Origin: Firmicutes bacterium UBA2058
GTDB lineage: Bacteria; Bacillota; Clostridia; Tissierellales; Sedimentibacteraceae
Length of the DNA stretch: 42,159 bases
Assembly: GCA_002332905.1 (NCBI GenBank)
Contig: DDAM01000029.1
Location: 1-42,159 of the forward strand
Direction: 5' to 3'
The position numbers and the translations under genes are program-made. Shown in pieces: positions 22,861 to 31,470 of the stretch. The notes below the pieces were generated by a model, which was not told where the DNA came from, ran no database searches, and was given only the letters and a program-made list of their open reading frames with translations. How positions within the stretch are numbered: the stretch's first letter is position 1; every line of letters begins with the position of its first letter.

Positions 22861-24357
22861 ATGATTTATCAATCTATTTATGATTTAGTAGAGTATGGTT
22901 ATAGTAAAGGGTTAATTGAAAGTGAGGATAAAATATATATAAGAAACAGTTTGCTCGAGTTGTTTAAATTAAATGATTATCCCAATGATTCAATAAATAA
23001 GGTTTCAGTGACTGATTTAGAGACTTTATTAAAAAATTGTTTAGATTATGCATATGAGAATGGTCTTATACAGGAAAATTCAGTTTTATATCGCGATTTG
23101 TTTGATACTAAAATTATGGGAATATTAACTCCAAAGCCAAGTGCGGTTTCTAAAAAATTTAAAGCTGAACATCAGATTTCTTCATATAATGCTACTAATT
23201 ATTTATATAATCTATGTCAAGATATAGATTATATAAGAGTATATAGGATAAAAAAGGATTTGAAATGGGTTATTGATACAGAGTATGGCAATTTAGATAT
23301 AACTATAAATTTATCAAAGCCTGAAAAGGATCCAAAAGCTATAGCTACATCCAAAGATATGCCGCAAAATGGTTATCCAAAATGTCAACTATGCCTTGAA
23401 AATGAAGGCTATAGTGGTAGAATTAATCATCCAGCTAGGCAAAATCTTAGAATTGTACCGATTAAATTGATGGGACAAGATTGGGGATTTCAGTATTCTC
23501 CATATGTTTATTATAATGAGCATTGCATTGTTCTTAAAAGTGAACATTTACCTATGAAAATTGATGAAAATACATTTAGACTTCTTCTAGATTTTGTTAT
23601 GCAATTTCCTCATTATTTCATTGGCTCTAATGCTGATTTACCAATAGTTGGTGGTTCAATATTAAGCCACAATCATTTTCAGGGTGGTAATTATGATTTT
23701 GCTATGGCAAAAGCTCCAATTGAAAATCATTATAAAATTAAAAATTATGAAGATGTTGAGGTTGGAATTGTTAAATGGCCTATGTCAGTTATTCGTATAA
23801 GACATTCAGAAGCTGAAAGATTAGTTGAGCTTTCATCGCATATCCTAAATATTTGGAAAAAATATACTGACGAAAATGTATATATTTATTCAAAAACAAG
23901 TGATGAAGAGCATAACACAATTACTCCAATTGCTAGAAAAAACGGTGACATGTTTGAGGTGGATTTAGTTCTAAGAAACAATATTACAACACCTGAGTTT
24001 CCTCTTGGATTATATCATCCTCATGATAATTTACATCATATAAAAAAGGAAAATATAGGATTAATAGAGGTTATGGGCCTAGCTGTTCTTCCATCTAGGC
24101 TAAATGAAGAAATACAAATTATAAAATCTGCAATTGTAAACAATGAGAGTATAGAGAAGAACGAGAAAGTAAAAAAACATGCTAATTGGATTAAGGATGT
24201 AGTATTCAAATATCCATCTATTAGCAATGAAAATATAGATAAGATTTTAAAGCATGAGATAGGATTAGTATTTATAAAGGTACTAGAAGATGCTGGTGTA
24301 TATAAAAGGACTGATGAAGGCAAAAAAGCATTTGAACGTTTTATATACAGCCTATAA
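22861..24357 (+). CDS. galT: UDP-glucose--hexose-1-phosphate uridylyltransferase (class II GalT)
   Basis: A 498-residue enzyme of the Gram-positive class II GalT family, which exchanges UMP between UDP-glucose and galactose-1-phosphate. Landmarks are ILTPKPSAVSKKF near residue 80, CQLCLENEGYSGRINHPARQNLR near 175-197 (the Cys pair typical of this class), QFPHYFIGSNADLPIVGGSI near 250, and SHNHFQGG near 270 with the HxH nucleophile region. LGLYHPHDNLHHIKKENIGLIEVMG follows near 380-404. Length and motif order fit the family. AGGAGG precedes the ATG. galE is not in this window. Confidence 0.95.
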   Translation: MIYQSIYDLVEYGYSKGLIESEDKIYIRNSLLELFKLNDYPNDSINKVSVTDLETLLKNCLDYAYENGLIQENSVLYRDLFDTKIMGILTPKPSAVSKKFKAEHQISSYNATNYLYNLCQDIDYIRVYRIKKDLKWVIDTEYGNLDITINLSKPEKDPKAIATSKDMPQNGYPKCQLCLENEGYSGRINHPARQNLRIVPIKLMGQDWGFQYSPYVYYNEHCIVLKSEHLPMKIDENTFRLLLDFVMQFPHYFIGSNADLPIVGGSILSHNHFQGGNYDFAMAKAPIENHYKIKNYEDVEVGIVKWPMSVIRIRHSEAERLVELSSHILNIWKKYTDENVYIYSKTSDEEHNTITPIARKNGDMFEVDLVLRNNITTPEFPLGLYHPHDNLHHIKKENIGLIEVMGLAVLPSRLNEEIQIIKSAIVNNESIEKNEKVKKHANWIKDVVFKYPSISNENIDKILKHEIGLVFIKVLEDAGVYKRTDEGKKAFERFIYSL

Positions 24358-24396
24358 TAATTTGTTAAAATTACATTAAATTAAAATATAAATTAC

Positions 24397-24419
24397 TATC
24401 TAAACATTTGTTTTAGATA
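24397..24419 (+). promoter_or_regulatory. Inverted repeat before lacZ (possible operator or hairpin)
   Basis: TATCTAAA at 24397-24404 and TTTAGATA at 24412-24419 form an 8-bp dyad with a 7-base spacer, ending 22 bases before the lacZ start. It may be an operator or a small mRNA hairpin in the 83-base galT-lacZ gap. No T tract follows, so it is not a terminator. Confidence 0.4.
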
Positions 24420-24440
24420 ACTAAAGAAAGGAATAGTATT

Positions 24441-27400
24441 ATGTTTAAATTAGAGAATCAAGATTTTAGTAACAATAATATATTGCATAGAAATCGTAAA
24501 GCACCAAGGACGCATTTTTATCCATTTAGTGATGTGAAAAGTGCTTTAACTTCATGTGTTAAAAATTCTAATTGTATTATAGATTTAAATGGCGAGTGGA
24601 AGTTTAAGTGGTTTGATTCACCATTTAAAGTTGATGAATCAGTTATAAATAAAACTGAGAATTTTGACAATATTATAGTACCTATTAACTGGCAGTATGC
24701 AGGATACGGTAAAAATATTTATACAGACTTATGGTATCCTTTCCCAATGGATCCTCCGTATATTCCAGCGGAAAATGAAACTGGTGTTTATAAGAAAATA
24801 TTTGATGTAACTGAGGATATGATGACAAACTTATCTATTAGGTTTGAAGGTGTTGAAAGTGCATATCATGTATATATCAATGGCCAAATGGTAGGATACT
24901 CTCAAGGTAGCCGCTTACCAGCAGAATTTGATATAACAAGCTATGTTAATATTGGTGAAAATGAAATATACGTTGTAGTTTATCAATATTGTGACGGAAC
25001 ATATCTCGAGGACCAAGACATGTGGTGGCTTGGAGGTATAATTAGAGATGTTTATTTGATATGTCGCCAAAATATCTATTTAGAGAATGTTATTCTAGAT
25101 CCTGATTATGACATAGTAAATCATAAAGGTATTTTAGATACACATATTTCTTTAATTGGTGATGGCAGTGTTGATATAGAGGTATATAAATCAGATAATT
25201 TGCTGACAAGCTTTAAAAATGTTATTTTAAATCAAAATACTAAACTTTACATAGAAGATATTGAACCATGGACTGCTGAAACTCCTAACTTATATAAGAT
25301 TATAGCAGTTGTAAAAGATAAAAATAATAATATATGTGAAGTAATTCCGCAAAATGTTGGATTTAGACACATAGAGATTGTTGACGGACAGTTGCAGGTA
25401 AACGGTAAAAAAATATTTATGAAAGGTGTAAATCGTCATGAGTATAATGCTAGAAAGGGTAGAGTAGTTACATATCAAGAGGCAAAGGAAGAGCTTCAAT
25501 TGATAAAAAATGCAGGTATGAATGCTATTAGAACAGCACACTATCCTAATAATCCTTTTACATATGATATATGTGATGAAATAGGACTTTATGTTATTGA
25601 TGAATGTGATTTGGAAACTCATGGATTTGAAATTGTAGGACAAGATACTAGATTATGCAATGACAATGATTGGAAAGCTGCTTATATAGATAGAGTAGAA
25701 AGAATGGTTCAAAGAGACAGAAACCATGCTTGTATAATAATTTGGTCTCTTGGCAATGAGTCTGGATATGGAGATAATTTCAATGCTATGTATGATTGGT
25801 GTAAATTAAATGAGCATACTCGCCCAGTACACTATGAAGGAGACTTTAAAAACCAATCAGTGGATGTTAGCAGTACCATGTATTCTACCATTGGAAGATT
25901 AAAAGAGATAGATATTGAAGAACCTAAACGCCCTCACATTTTATGTGAGTTTGCACATGCTATGGGAAATGGCCCTGGAAGCTTGAGGGAATACTTTGAA
26001 GTTTGTGAGAATTCTAACCGAATACAAGGCCTATTTGTTTGGGAATTAAAAGACCATGGTATCTATTCGCGTTCTGAAGATGGCAAAGAAATGTATAAGT
26101 ATGGCGGTATGTTTAACGAGAGATTCCATAATGGAAACTTCTGTATGGATGGTTTAATTATGGCTAATGGTGATCTTTCACCTGGATTTTATGAATATAG
26201 TAAGGTTATAGAAAATATTCATGTTATAAAATTTGATAAAACAAACAGCACCGTATTAGTTAAAAATAGATTTGATTATATTGATACTGAAAAAATTATA
26301 CTTAAATGCAGTATAAAAGAAAATGAAAAAGAAATTGATAGCTTTAATATAACAGACTTTAATATTGAATCACAATCTATAGCATATATTAAGCTTGAAA
26401 AAGATTTAGAAAAGTACAATAAAAACAACTTAGTTACAATTGATTTAGAATTTGTATTTGATGAGGATTGTGGCTGTTATAAAAAGCATGATGTAGTAGG
26501 TACACATCGTGAGATATTATGTAATTATACTCCAAGTACATTAAATCATATGAATCCTGCTAATGTAGAAGTTGAGCAATATAAGGCTGTAGTTAAGGGA
26601 GATAATTTCTCATTTATAATATCATTTGTAGATGGTAGGATTTACGATTATTACTATAAAAATAAGCTTTTAATACAAAAAGGGCCTATTTTAAATTATT
26701 TCAGAGCATTTACCGATAATGATGTAAAAAATGCAGGCGACTGGAATTTAAAACACTTACATTCTATGAGACAAGTTATATACGAGGCTAGTGTTGAAAA
26801 ACTTGATAATGAAGCTAGAATTTATCTTAAAGGAAAATTCTCACCACAAGGTCTAGATTGGGCTACAAATATAGATATATGCTATCAAGTTCTTGCTGAT
26901 GGTAGTATTTATGTTAATTATGAGGGCAAATTCCAAGGTAATTGCGGAAATGAGCTTCCGAAGATAGGAACACAGATGCAGCTGCCAAAGGAATATTCAA
27001 ATGTTTTATATAGCGGCTTTGGTCCAGATGAGTGTTACTGTGATAGTAAAGAACATACATCATACGGAATACATAAATCAGATTATATAAAAATGCAAAC
27101 TAACTATATTTATCCTCAGGAAAATGGAAATCGTACAGGTGTTAATTGGTTTGTAATTGATAACAATGATATTGGTATAGCAGTTGGCTCAATTAATCCA
27201 AAGGACTTCAGTGTTCGTGATGTTGAAGATTATGGCTTATATAAGTGCAATCATGAGATTAATCTTAGTAGAGAAGATTATTTGTTAGTTAATTTTGATT
27301 ATAAAAACTCTGGATTAGGAAGCGGAAGCTGTGGTCCTGTAAGTTTATCAAGCTATAAGGCTTATACTATTCCATATAATTTTGGTTTTTCTATTGTACC

Positions 27401-27479
27401 ATTTGATAATAATAAGGATTTAATATCACTTGGACATAAAGCCTTAGATTTTGAGAAAACAATTATAGCTAAAAAATAG
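24441..27479 (+). CDS. lacZ: Beta-galactosidase, glycoside hydrolase family 2
   Basis: A 1012-residue GH2 beta-galactosidase similar in size to E. coli LacZ. The N-terminal jelly-roll domain begins HRNRKAPRTHFYPFSD near residue 17. It continues with LNGEWKFKWF, VPINWQYAGYGKNIYT and YHVYINGQMVGYSQGSRLPAEF near 136-157. The (beta/alpha)8 domain has KGVNRHEYNARKGR, the acid/base Glu440 in SLGNESGYG and the nucleophile Glu503 in LCEFAHAMGNG. The C-terminal small-chain domain ends around FDYKNSGLGSGSCGP. There is no signal peptide, so it acts on imported lactose or galactosides in the cytosol. AAAGGAA precedes the ATG. It supplies galactose to GalM, GalK and GalT; no permease gene is nearby. Confidence 0.95.
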   Translation: MFKLENQDFSNNNILHRNRKAPRTHFYPFSDVKSALTSCVKNSNCIIDLNGEWKFKWFDSPFKVDESVINKTENFDNIIVPINWQYAGYGKNIYTDLWYPFPMDPPYIPAENETGVYKKIFDVTEDMMTNLSIRFEGVESAYHVYINGQMVGYSQGSRLPAEFDITSYVNIGENEIYVVVYQYCDGTYLEDQDMWWLGGIIRDVYLICRQNIYLENVILDPDYDIVNHKGILDTHISLIGDGSVDIEVYKSDNLLTSFKNVILNQNTKLYIEDIEPWTAETPNLYKIIAVVKDKNNNICEVIPQNVGFRHIEIVDGQLQVNGKKIFMKGVNRHEYNARKGRVVTYQEAKEELQLIKNAGMNAIRTAHYPNNPFTYDICDEIGLYVIDECDLETHGFEIVGQDTRLCNDNDWKAAYIDRVERMVQRDRNHACIIIWSLGNESGYGDNFNAMYDWCKLNEHTRPVHYEGDFKNQSVDVSSTMYSTIGRLKEIDIEEPKRPHILCEFAHAMGNGPGSLREYFEVCENSNRIQGLFVWELKDHGIYSRSEDGKEMYKYGGMFNERFHNGNFCMDGLIMANGDLSPGFYEYSKVIENIHVIKFDKTNSTVLVKNRFDYIDTEKIILKCSIKENEKEIDSFNITDFNIESQSIAYIKLEKDLEKYNKNNLVTIDLEFVFDEDCGCYKKHDVVGTHREILCNYTPSTLNHMNPANVEVEQYKAVVKGDNFSFIISFVDGRIYDYYYKNKLLIQKGPILNYFRAFTDNDVKNAGDWNLKHLHSMRQVIYEASVEKLDNEARIYLKGKFSPQGLDWATNIDICYQVLADGSIYVNYEGKFQGNCGNELPKIGTQMQLPKEYSNVLYSGFGPDECYCDSKEHTSYGIHKSDYIKMQTNYIYPQENGNRTGVNWFVIDNNDIGIAVGSINPKDFSVRDVEDYGLYKCNHEINLSREDYLLVNFDYKNSGLGSGSCGPVSLSSYKAYTIPYNFGFSIVPFDNNKDLISLGHKALDFEKTIIAKK

Positions 27480-27563
27480 TAAATTATCTTGCATAATTGT
27501 TTTAATACTGCAAGGAATTCTAATTTTATATCTACTATAATGAATATGAAAGGATGAATAGCG

Positions 27564-28460
27564 ATGGAGTTTTTGAATAGAATGACTGAGGTTATTGATT
27601 ACATAGAAGATAATATGGCTGAAGATTTTGACTATAATCATATATCAAAAATAGTTGGCTGTGATGTATATCAATTTGGAAGAATATTTGCCTATATTGT
27701 CGGCATATCTTTTTCAGAATATATCAGAAATAGACGATTATCACTTGCTGCTTTAGAACTGCAAGCTGGTAAGCATAAAGTAATTGATATTGCTTTAAAG
27801 TATGGCTATAATTCACCGGAGTCATTTGCTCGTGCATTTAAAGAGCTACATGGTATAACGCCAAGGGAAGCATGCACCCAAGGTAAAAAGCTTAGAATGT
27901 ATCCTCGTATTACCTTTCATATTTCAATTAAGGGAGATGTAAATATGGAGTATCGAATTGAAGAAAAAGGAATAATTAAAGGTGTAGGTGTAGTAAAAAA
28001 CTTTGGTAAATGGACAGCAAATAAAAATGCAGAGTACTGGAAGGAACGAATGGGTGAGAGATGGAATTTCTGGGATGAATTTCTCTATAATGGCATGAAC
28101 AGTAAGATAGCAGAATATGGATTATACCGTGCTCCTTTTTATCAAATGGGAGTTATCAATACTCTTGAAAATGGAGAAATAATAGAAGCTATCGGTGCTG
28201 AATCAGATGGGAAAATATATGATGATTTAACTGAATTTGAAGTGCCAGCTAGTACTTGGGCTGTTTTTACTGCAAGAGGAACATTAAATCAAAAAATACA
28301 TCCTATAGATATGTTGACAGCACGTATATTTACAGAATGGCTTCCATCAAGTGGATATGAAAAATCAATGAATTACGAAATTCAAGTTTATGGGCCAGGA
28401 GATACTCAAAAAGACGATTACACATGTGAAATTTGGATACCTGTAAAGAAAAATAGTTAG
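27564..28460 (+). CDS. AraC-type regulator with C-terminal GyrI-like domain
   Basis: A 298-residue regulator with an N-terminal AraC/XylS DNA-binding domain of two HTH units. The first is HISKIVGCDVYQFGRIFAYIVG near residues 28-49; the second is DIALKYGYNSPESFARAFKELHGITPRE near 75-102. From about residue 130 a GyrI-like effector domain begins (MEYRIEEKGIIKGVGVV, WNFWDEFLYNG, then the C-terminal YEIQVYGPGDTQKDDYTCEIWIPVKK). Proteins of this plan (Rob/SoxS-like plus GyrI) bind hydrophobic or cationic small molecules. GAAAGGA precedes the ATG. It follows lacZ by 84 bases on the same strand and may be co-transcribed, but the GyrI domain argues for a drug-like effector and not a sugar. Confidence 0.85.
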   Translation: MEFLNRMTEVIDYIEDNMAEDFDYNHISKIVGCDVYQFGRIFAYIVGISFSEYIRNRRLSLAALELQAGKHKVIDIALKYGYNSPESFARAFKELHGITPREACTQGKKLRMYPRITFHISIKGDVNMEYRIEEKGIIKGVGVVKNFGKWTANKNAEYWKERMGERWNFWDEFLYNGMNSKIAEYGLYRAPFYQMGVINTLENGEIIEAIGAESDGKIYDDLTEFEVPASTWAVFTARGTLNQKIHPIDMLTARIFTEWLPSSGYEKSMNYEIQVYGPGDTQKDDYTCEIWIPVKKNS

Positions 28461-28477
28461 AAAATTATAAACAGTAA

Positions 28478-28505
28478 AATAACCTACACACTCATGTAGG
28501 TTATT
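28478..28505. terminator. Bidirectional terminator between the AraC-GyrI and isoprenoid-synthase-like genes
   Basis: AATAACCTACA at 28478-28488 pairs perfectly with TGTAGGTTATT at 28495-28505 around a 6-base loop. The stop codon of the minus-strand gene lies inside the stem, so that transcript's last codons form the hairpin. Confidence 0.8.
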
Positions 28506-29776
28506 ATTGTTTTAAGCTCATTTTGATCGAATTTTTTCATTATTTTATTAAATTTCTTAGGAGTTTTGGCTTTTACATTATTTAGAAATTTTGGTGTTAC
28601 TGGTAGATATTTTTCTATATCTTTAATGTAATTTCTAGTAAAGTAACTTTTATGTGTCATAATTCCATCTAAGGCTATAAAATTACAGCATTGTTGCATA
28701 AAGGGTACTATTTTTTCGTCATGTTCAAATTTTATAGGTTGAATATCAGTAGTTAAAACATGTTCTATAAGCCTAAATAGCTTGTTTGTAAGTATATCTA
28801 GTTTATGTCCTTTTGCTGAAAGTGAGTAAATTGTTGCACTTTTAGAATCTATATCACTTTGAATATCTTGTATATCATCGCAAAGCTGTAGTATAATTCC
28901 AAATCCTAGAGTGAATTTTAATTCTTCCTCTGTTAATTCTCCTTTAATTAGATAGCCATCTGCTAATACAGATGAACCACCTTTTTTAAAGGATATATCG
29001 GCTATATCCTTTTCAAAGGGGCAGGAGGTTGTTTGTTGTTTTAAACTGTTCATTTGTGAAGTATGTATCAGTAAGAGGCTTTCATAAACCTCAGGAAAAA
29101 TTTCTCTATCAAACTGACTTTCAATAAGCTCTACCATGCGATAAATTTCAGCTTCTAATTTATTAGATGGAAAAACATTAATTCCTTGTAATCTTTTATT
29201 AAATTTTTTGTTAAAATTTTCTTTCTCTTCAAATGTAATATTGCTGTCAATTAAATTATCTGTATAGGGATAAAGCATGCTGTATCCAAAAATAGATGGA
29301 GTATATTCTACCTTTATATCAAGCATAAATTGAAGTATATTCATAATCCAAGCATTTCTAATTGCTTGACCTATATCATTAAAGCTCAGATCTTCATTTT
29401 TTAGAGAATCATTGATAAAGCTTTTAGTTATATCCATAATACCTTTACTAATAAAATGTTTTATTGCAAAGCATTCATCTAATGAAATATTTGAAATACT
29501 ATCATTAACCAAATTATTTAAGTCAACAGCCCAAGCCTTTCTATCTTCTTCCAGATATAGACTTTGACTATATTTATCTGACTGTAAGCTAGATTTATTT
29601 GGCCATAATTTAAATTTATCTAATACAGAATCAATAATATTATTTATTTCTAATTCATTTTTTCTTTTTTCTTCATATGAGTAGGTTTGTAGCTTTGTAT
29701 AACAACTGCTATCTTGTAAGTACCATAGTTTTTTGTATTCATCTATACAATGTATAAATTTGTTGTTTAAAGTCAT
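28484..29776 (-). CDS. Class I isoprenoid-synthase-like protein
   Basis: A 430-residue, mostly helical protein. Residues near 275-340 match the second half of trans-prenyl diphosphate synthases: a KKGGSSVLADGYLI block, then TLGFGIILQLCDDIQDIQSD, where the DDIQD is a DDxxD metal-binding motif. The first aspartate-rich motif is not evident in the N-terminal half, so it may be a terpene-synthase-like or otherwise divergent class I enzyme, or have lost prenyl elongation. The start at 29776 is chosen because GGGGG lies 8 bases upstream; the frame extends to an ATG at 29803. It is a single-gene unit on the minus strand with a large inverted repeat just upstream. No mevalonate or carotenoid genes are adjacent. 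Confidence 0.6.
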   Translation of the reverse strand: MTLNNKFIHCIDEYKKLWYLQDSSCYTKLQTYSYEEKRKNELEINNIIDSVLDKFKLWPNKSSLQSDKYSQSLYLEEDRKAWAVDLNNLVNDSISNISLDECFAIKHFISKGIMDITKSFINDSLKNEDLSFNDIGQAIRNAWIMNILQFMLDIKVEYTPSIFGYSMLYPYTDNLIDSNITFEEKENFNKKFNKRLQGINVFPSNKLEAEIYRMVELIESQFDREIFPEVYESLLLIHTSQMNSLKQQTTSCPFEKDIADISFKKGGSSVLADGYLIKGELTEEELKFTLGFGIILQLCDDIQDIQSDIDSKSATIYSLSAKGHKLDILTNKLFRLIEHVLTTDIQPIKFEHDEKIVPFMQQCCNFIALDGIMTHKSYFTRNYIKDIEKYLPVTPKFLNNVKAKTPKKFNKIMKKFDQNELKTIITYMSV

Positions 29777-29796
29777 TCTTAAATCCCCCATAATTA

Positions 29797-29846
29797 TGTC
29801 CATGTTTCAAATTATTTAAAATGCTATAAATATTGAGACATGGACA
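29797..29846. promoter_or_regulatory. 14-bp inverted repeat upstream of the isoprenoid-synthase-like gene
   Basis: TGTCCATGTTTCAA at 29797-29810 and TTGAGACATGGACA at 29833-29846 are inverted copies with one mismatch, separated by 22 AT-rich bases. It ends 20 bases from the chosen start codon on the minus-strand side, so it could be a dimeric operator or a 5' UTR hairpin. Confidence 0.6.
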
Positions 29847-30034
29847 ATTAGAATAATTTTTCTCAATCTATACTATTTATGTAAATATAATAACATTATA
29901 TGATAATAGTTTCATTAGAAAGACATTAGAATTTGTTTAATAATATTATTTAATATTGTTATGAAATAATTGGATTAATTAATCTTGAATGATATAATTA
30001 ATTATTAATATAGTACATTTACTGGAGGAATTAT

Positions 30035-30523
30035 ATGGATTACATAGTTATCAGAGATGCTGAAGTAAAGGATGCAGAAGGTAAAGGTTACGTACATTAC
30101 AAATCATGGCAGGAAACCTATACTGGTCTTATGAATCAGGAATATTTGGATAAAATGAATGTTGAAAAATGCGTTAATATAGCAAAAAAGTATCTAGAAA
30201 ATATATTGATCGCTGAGGTTGATGGAAAAATCATTGGCTACTCGTGTTACAGTCAATGTAGAGAAACTAATTATGAGTCATATGGAGAAATAATTGCCAT
30301 TTATGTTTTGAAGGAATACCATAAAAAAGGAATTGGCAAAATGCTAATGGATGCATGTATTAAAAAGCTTTCAAAATATAAAGGCATTGTTTTATGGGTA
30401 CTTGATAGTAATAAAAATGCTATTAATTTTTACAAAAAATATGGATTTTCATTTGATGGTGGTAAAAAAGAGGAAATACTTATAACGCCAATTACTGAAT
30501 TGAGAATGATTAAGAATTTATAA
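30035..30523 (+). CDS. GNAT family acetyltransferase
   Basis: A 162-residue GNAT enzyme with the classical order of motifs: IRDAEVKDAEGKGYVHYKSWQETYTGL at the N terminus, VDGKIIGYSCYS near residue 65, then EIIAIYVLKEYHKKGIGKMLMDACIKK near 87-113 with the acetyl-CoA loop KKGIGK, and the C-terminal WVLDSNKNAINFYKKYGFSFDGGKKEE. The WQETYTGL beginning is common in small-molecule N-acetyltransferases. TGGAGG precedes the ATG. It is a single-gene unit; the 29847-30034 region upstream is AT-rich and shows no other feature I can support. Substrate unknown. Confidence 0.88.
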   Translation: MDYIVIRDAEVKDAEGKGYVHYKSWQETYTGLMNQEYLDKMNVEKCVNIAKKYLENILIAEVDGKIIGYSCYSQCRETNYESYGEIIAIYVLKEYHKKGIGKMLMDACIKKLSKYKGIVLWVLDSNKNAINFYKKYGFSFDGGKKEEILITPITELRMIKNL

Positions 30524-30666
30524 ATAATAAAAAATTGATTACAAATTTGCTGGTTAAAAAAATGATAGAAAAATTATGAATATAAGTCCATAAAATTATG
30601 TTCTTTGTTGAATTATTTCATTTTACATGATAAAATTAATTAATTTTAAAGAAAGGAGGATATGAA

Positions 30667-30717
30667 ATGATTAAAAAATATTTTATATTACATATTGAGG
30701 AGGTTATTGCTTTTTAA
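30667..30717 (+). CDS. 16-codon leader peptide ORF of an attenuator
   Basis: MIKKYFILHIEEVIAF is preceded by a very strong AAAGGAGG 7 bases before the ATG. It ends 22 bases before the acetyltransferase start. TGAGGAG inside the ORF (30696-30702) pairs with CTCCTCA (30721-30727), and CTCCT of that same strand can instead pair with AGGAG of the downstream Shine-Dalgarno (30732-30736). This is the architecture of translational attenuation as in erm and cat leaders. The inducer is unknown. Confidence 0.6.
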   Translation: MIKKYFILHIEEVIAF

Positions 30718-30736
30718 GTACTCCTCATAAAAGGAG
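30696..30736 (+). promoter_or_regulatory. Mutually exclusive hairpins controlling the acetyltransferase Shine-Dalgarno
   Basis: Segment 1 TGAGGAG (30696-30702), segment 2 CTCCTCA (30721-30727) and segment 3 AGGAG (30732-30736). Segments 1:2 and 2:3 exclude each other. A ribosome at the leader stop codon (30715) would cover segment 2 and free the Shine-Dalgarno. Confidence 0.5.
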
Positions 30737-30739
30737 AGC

Positions 30740-31288
30740 ATGTTGGAAAATTATAAATTTTTAGAAAGTGATAATATATATTTACGTTCTTTCGTCAAAG
30801 AGGATAGTGATTTCTTTAAAAAATGGTATAATGACAAGGAAACAAGAGCAAAAATAGGAGAAGTATTGCCAACAACTGAACAAGATATAGAAAATATAGT
30901 TAATAGAAAAGATAGAGATAGTGTTTGGTTTGCAATCGTTAGGAAAAGCGATAATCAAATAATTGGTGAAACTGGTTTGCTTAGAATGTTTGAAGCATGG
31001 AGAACGACAGATTTGACAATTATTATACCTGATACAAGTTGTCAAGGAAAAGGTTATGGGAAAGAAACAATTAATATTTTGATGGATTATGCTTTCGGTT
31101 ATTTAAATTATAATAGAATTGCTATTGGTGTAGTTGGTTTTAATACTAATGCTATTGAATTTTATAAAAAAGTAGGATTTAAACAGGAAGGTATTCAAGA
31201 GCAAGGATATTATTATAACTATAAGTATTCGGATTTCATAATGATGAGAATACTAAAAAGCGAATTTATGGCATTGAATAATAAATAA
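30740..31288 (+). CDS. GNAT acetyltransferase, RimJ/RimL or SpeG-like
   Basis: A 182-residue GNAT protein. The N terminus LESDNIYLRSFVKEDSDFFKKWYND is typical of RimJ/RimL and spermidine-acetyltransferase relatives. The core has IIGETGLLRM near 73, an acetyl-CoA loop DTSCQGKGYGKETINILMDYAF near 92-113 (QGKGYG), and the C-terminal IGVVGFNTNAIEFYKKVGFKQEG near 128-150. AAGGAG lies 3 bases before the ATG and 6 bases before an in-frame TTG at 30743, so either could initiate. A 16-codon leader ORF with competing hairpins precedes it, which points to induced expression, as for ribosome-targeting antibiotic resistance genes. A perfect 15-bp terminator follows. Confidence 0.85.
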   Translation: MLENYKFLESDNIYLRSFVKEDSDFFKKWYNDKETRAKIGEVLPTTEQDIENIVNRKDRDSVWFAIVRKSDNQIIGETGLLRMFEAWRTTDLTIIIPDTSCQGKGYGKETINILMDYAFGYLNYNRIAIGVVGFNTNAIEFYKKVGFKQEGIQEQGYYYNYKYSDFIMMRILKSEFMALNNK

Positions 31289-31289
31289 T

Positions 31290-31331
31290 AAAACACCCTA
31301 TATTTGAAAAGAAAATATAGGGTGTTTTATT
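31290..31331 (+). terminator. Terminator of the leader-controlled acetyltransferase
   Basis: A perfect 15-bp stem (31290-31304 with 31314-31328) with a 9-base loop TTGAAAAGA-type and a short T run. Its inner part is almost identical to the terminator at 31470-31513. Confidence 0.9.
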
Positions 31332-31383
31332 CTCTGGATACTTAATAAATTGTTAGCTGCTATCTAAAAAATGTAGTTGACGA

Positions 31384-31470
31384 TTTGAAAAAATAGGATT
31401 ATATAAAAATTTCTTTAAAATAGACGGAAATTATTATGATGAAATTTTAATGAACTTATATTTAGAATAA
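31384..31470 (+). pseudogene. 3' remnant of a third acetyltransferase gene
   Basis: A 28-codon open stretch, FEKIGLYKNFFKIDGNYYDE then ILMNLYLE and stop, resembles the C-terminal end of a GNAT enzyme (xYKKxGFxK...YYxxDxIxM). A stop codon (31378) lies two codons upstream in the same frame, and there is no start or Shine-Dalgarno. It ends exactly at the base of the second of two near-identical terminators, so it is most likely what is left of a duplicated acetyltransferase gene. Confidence 0.6.
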
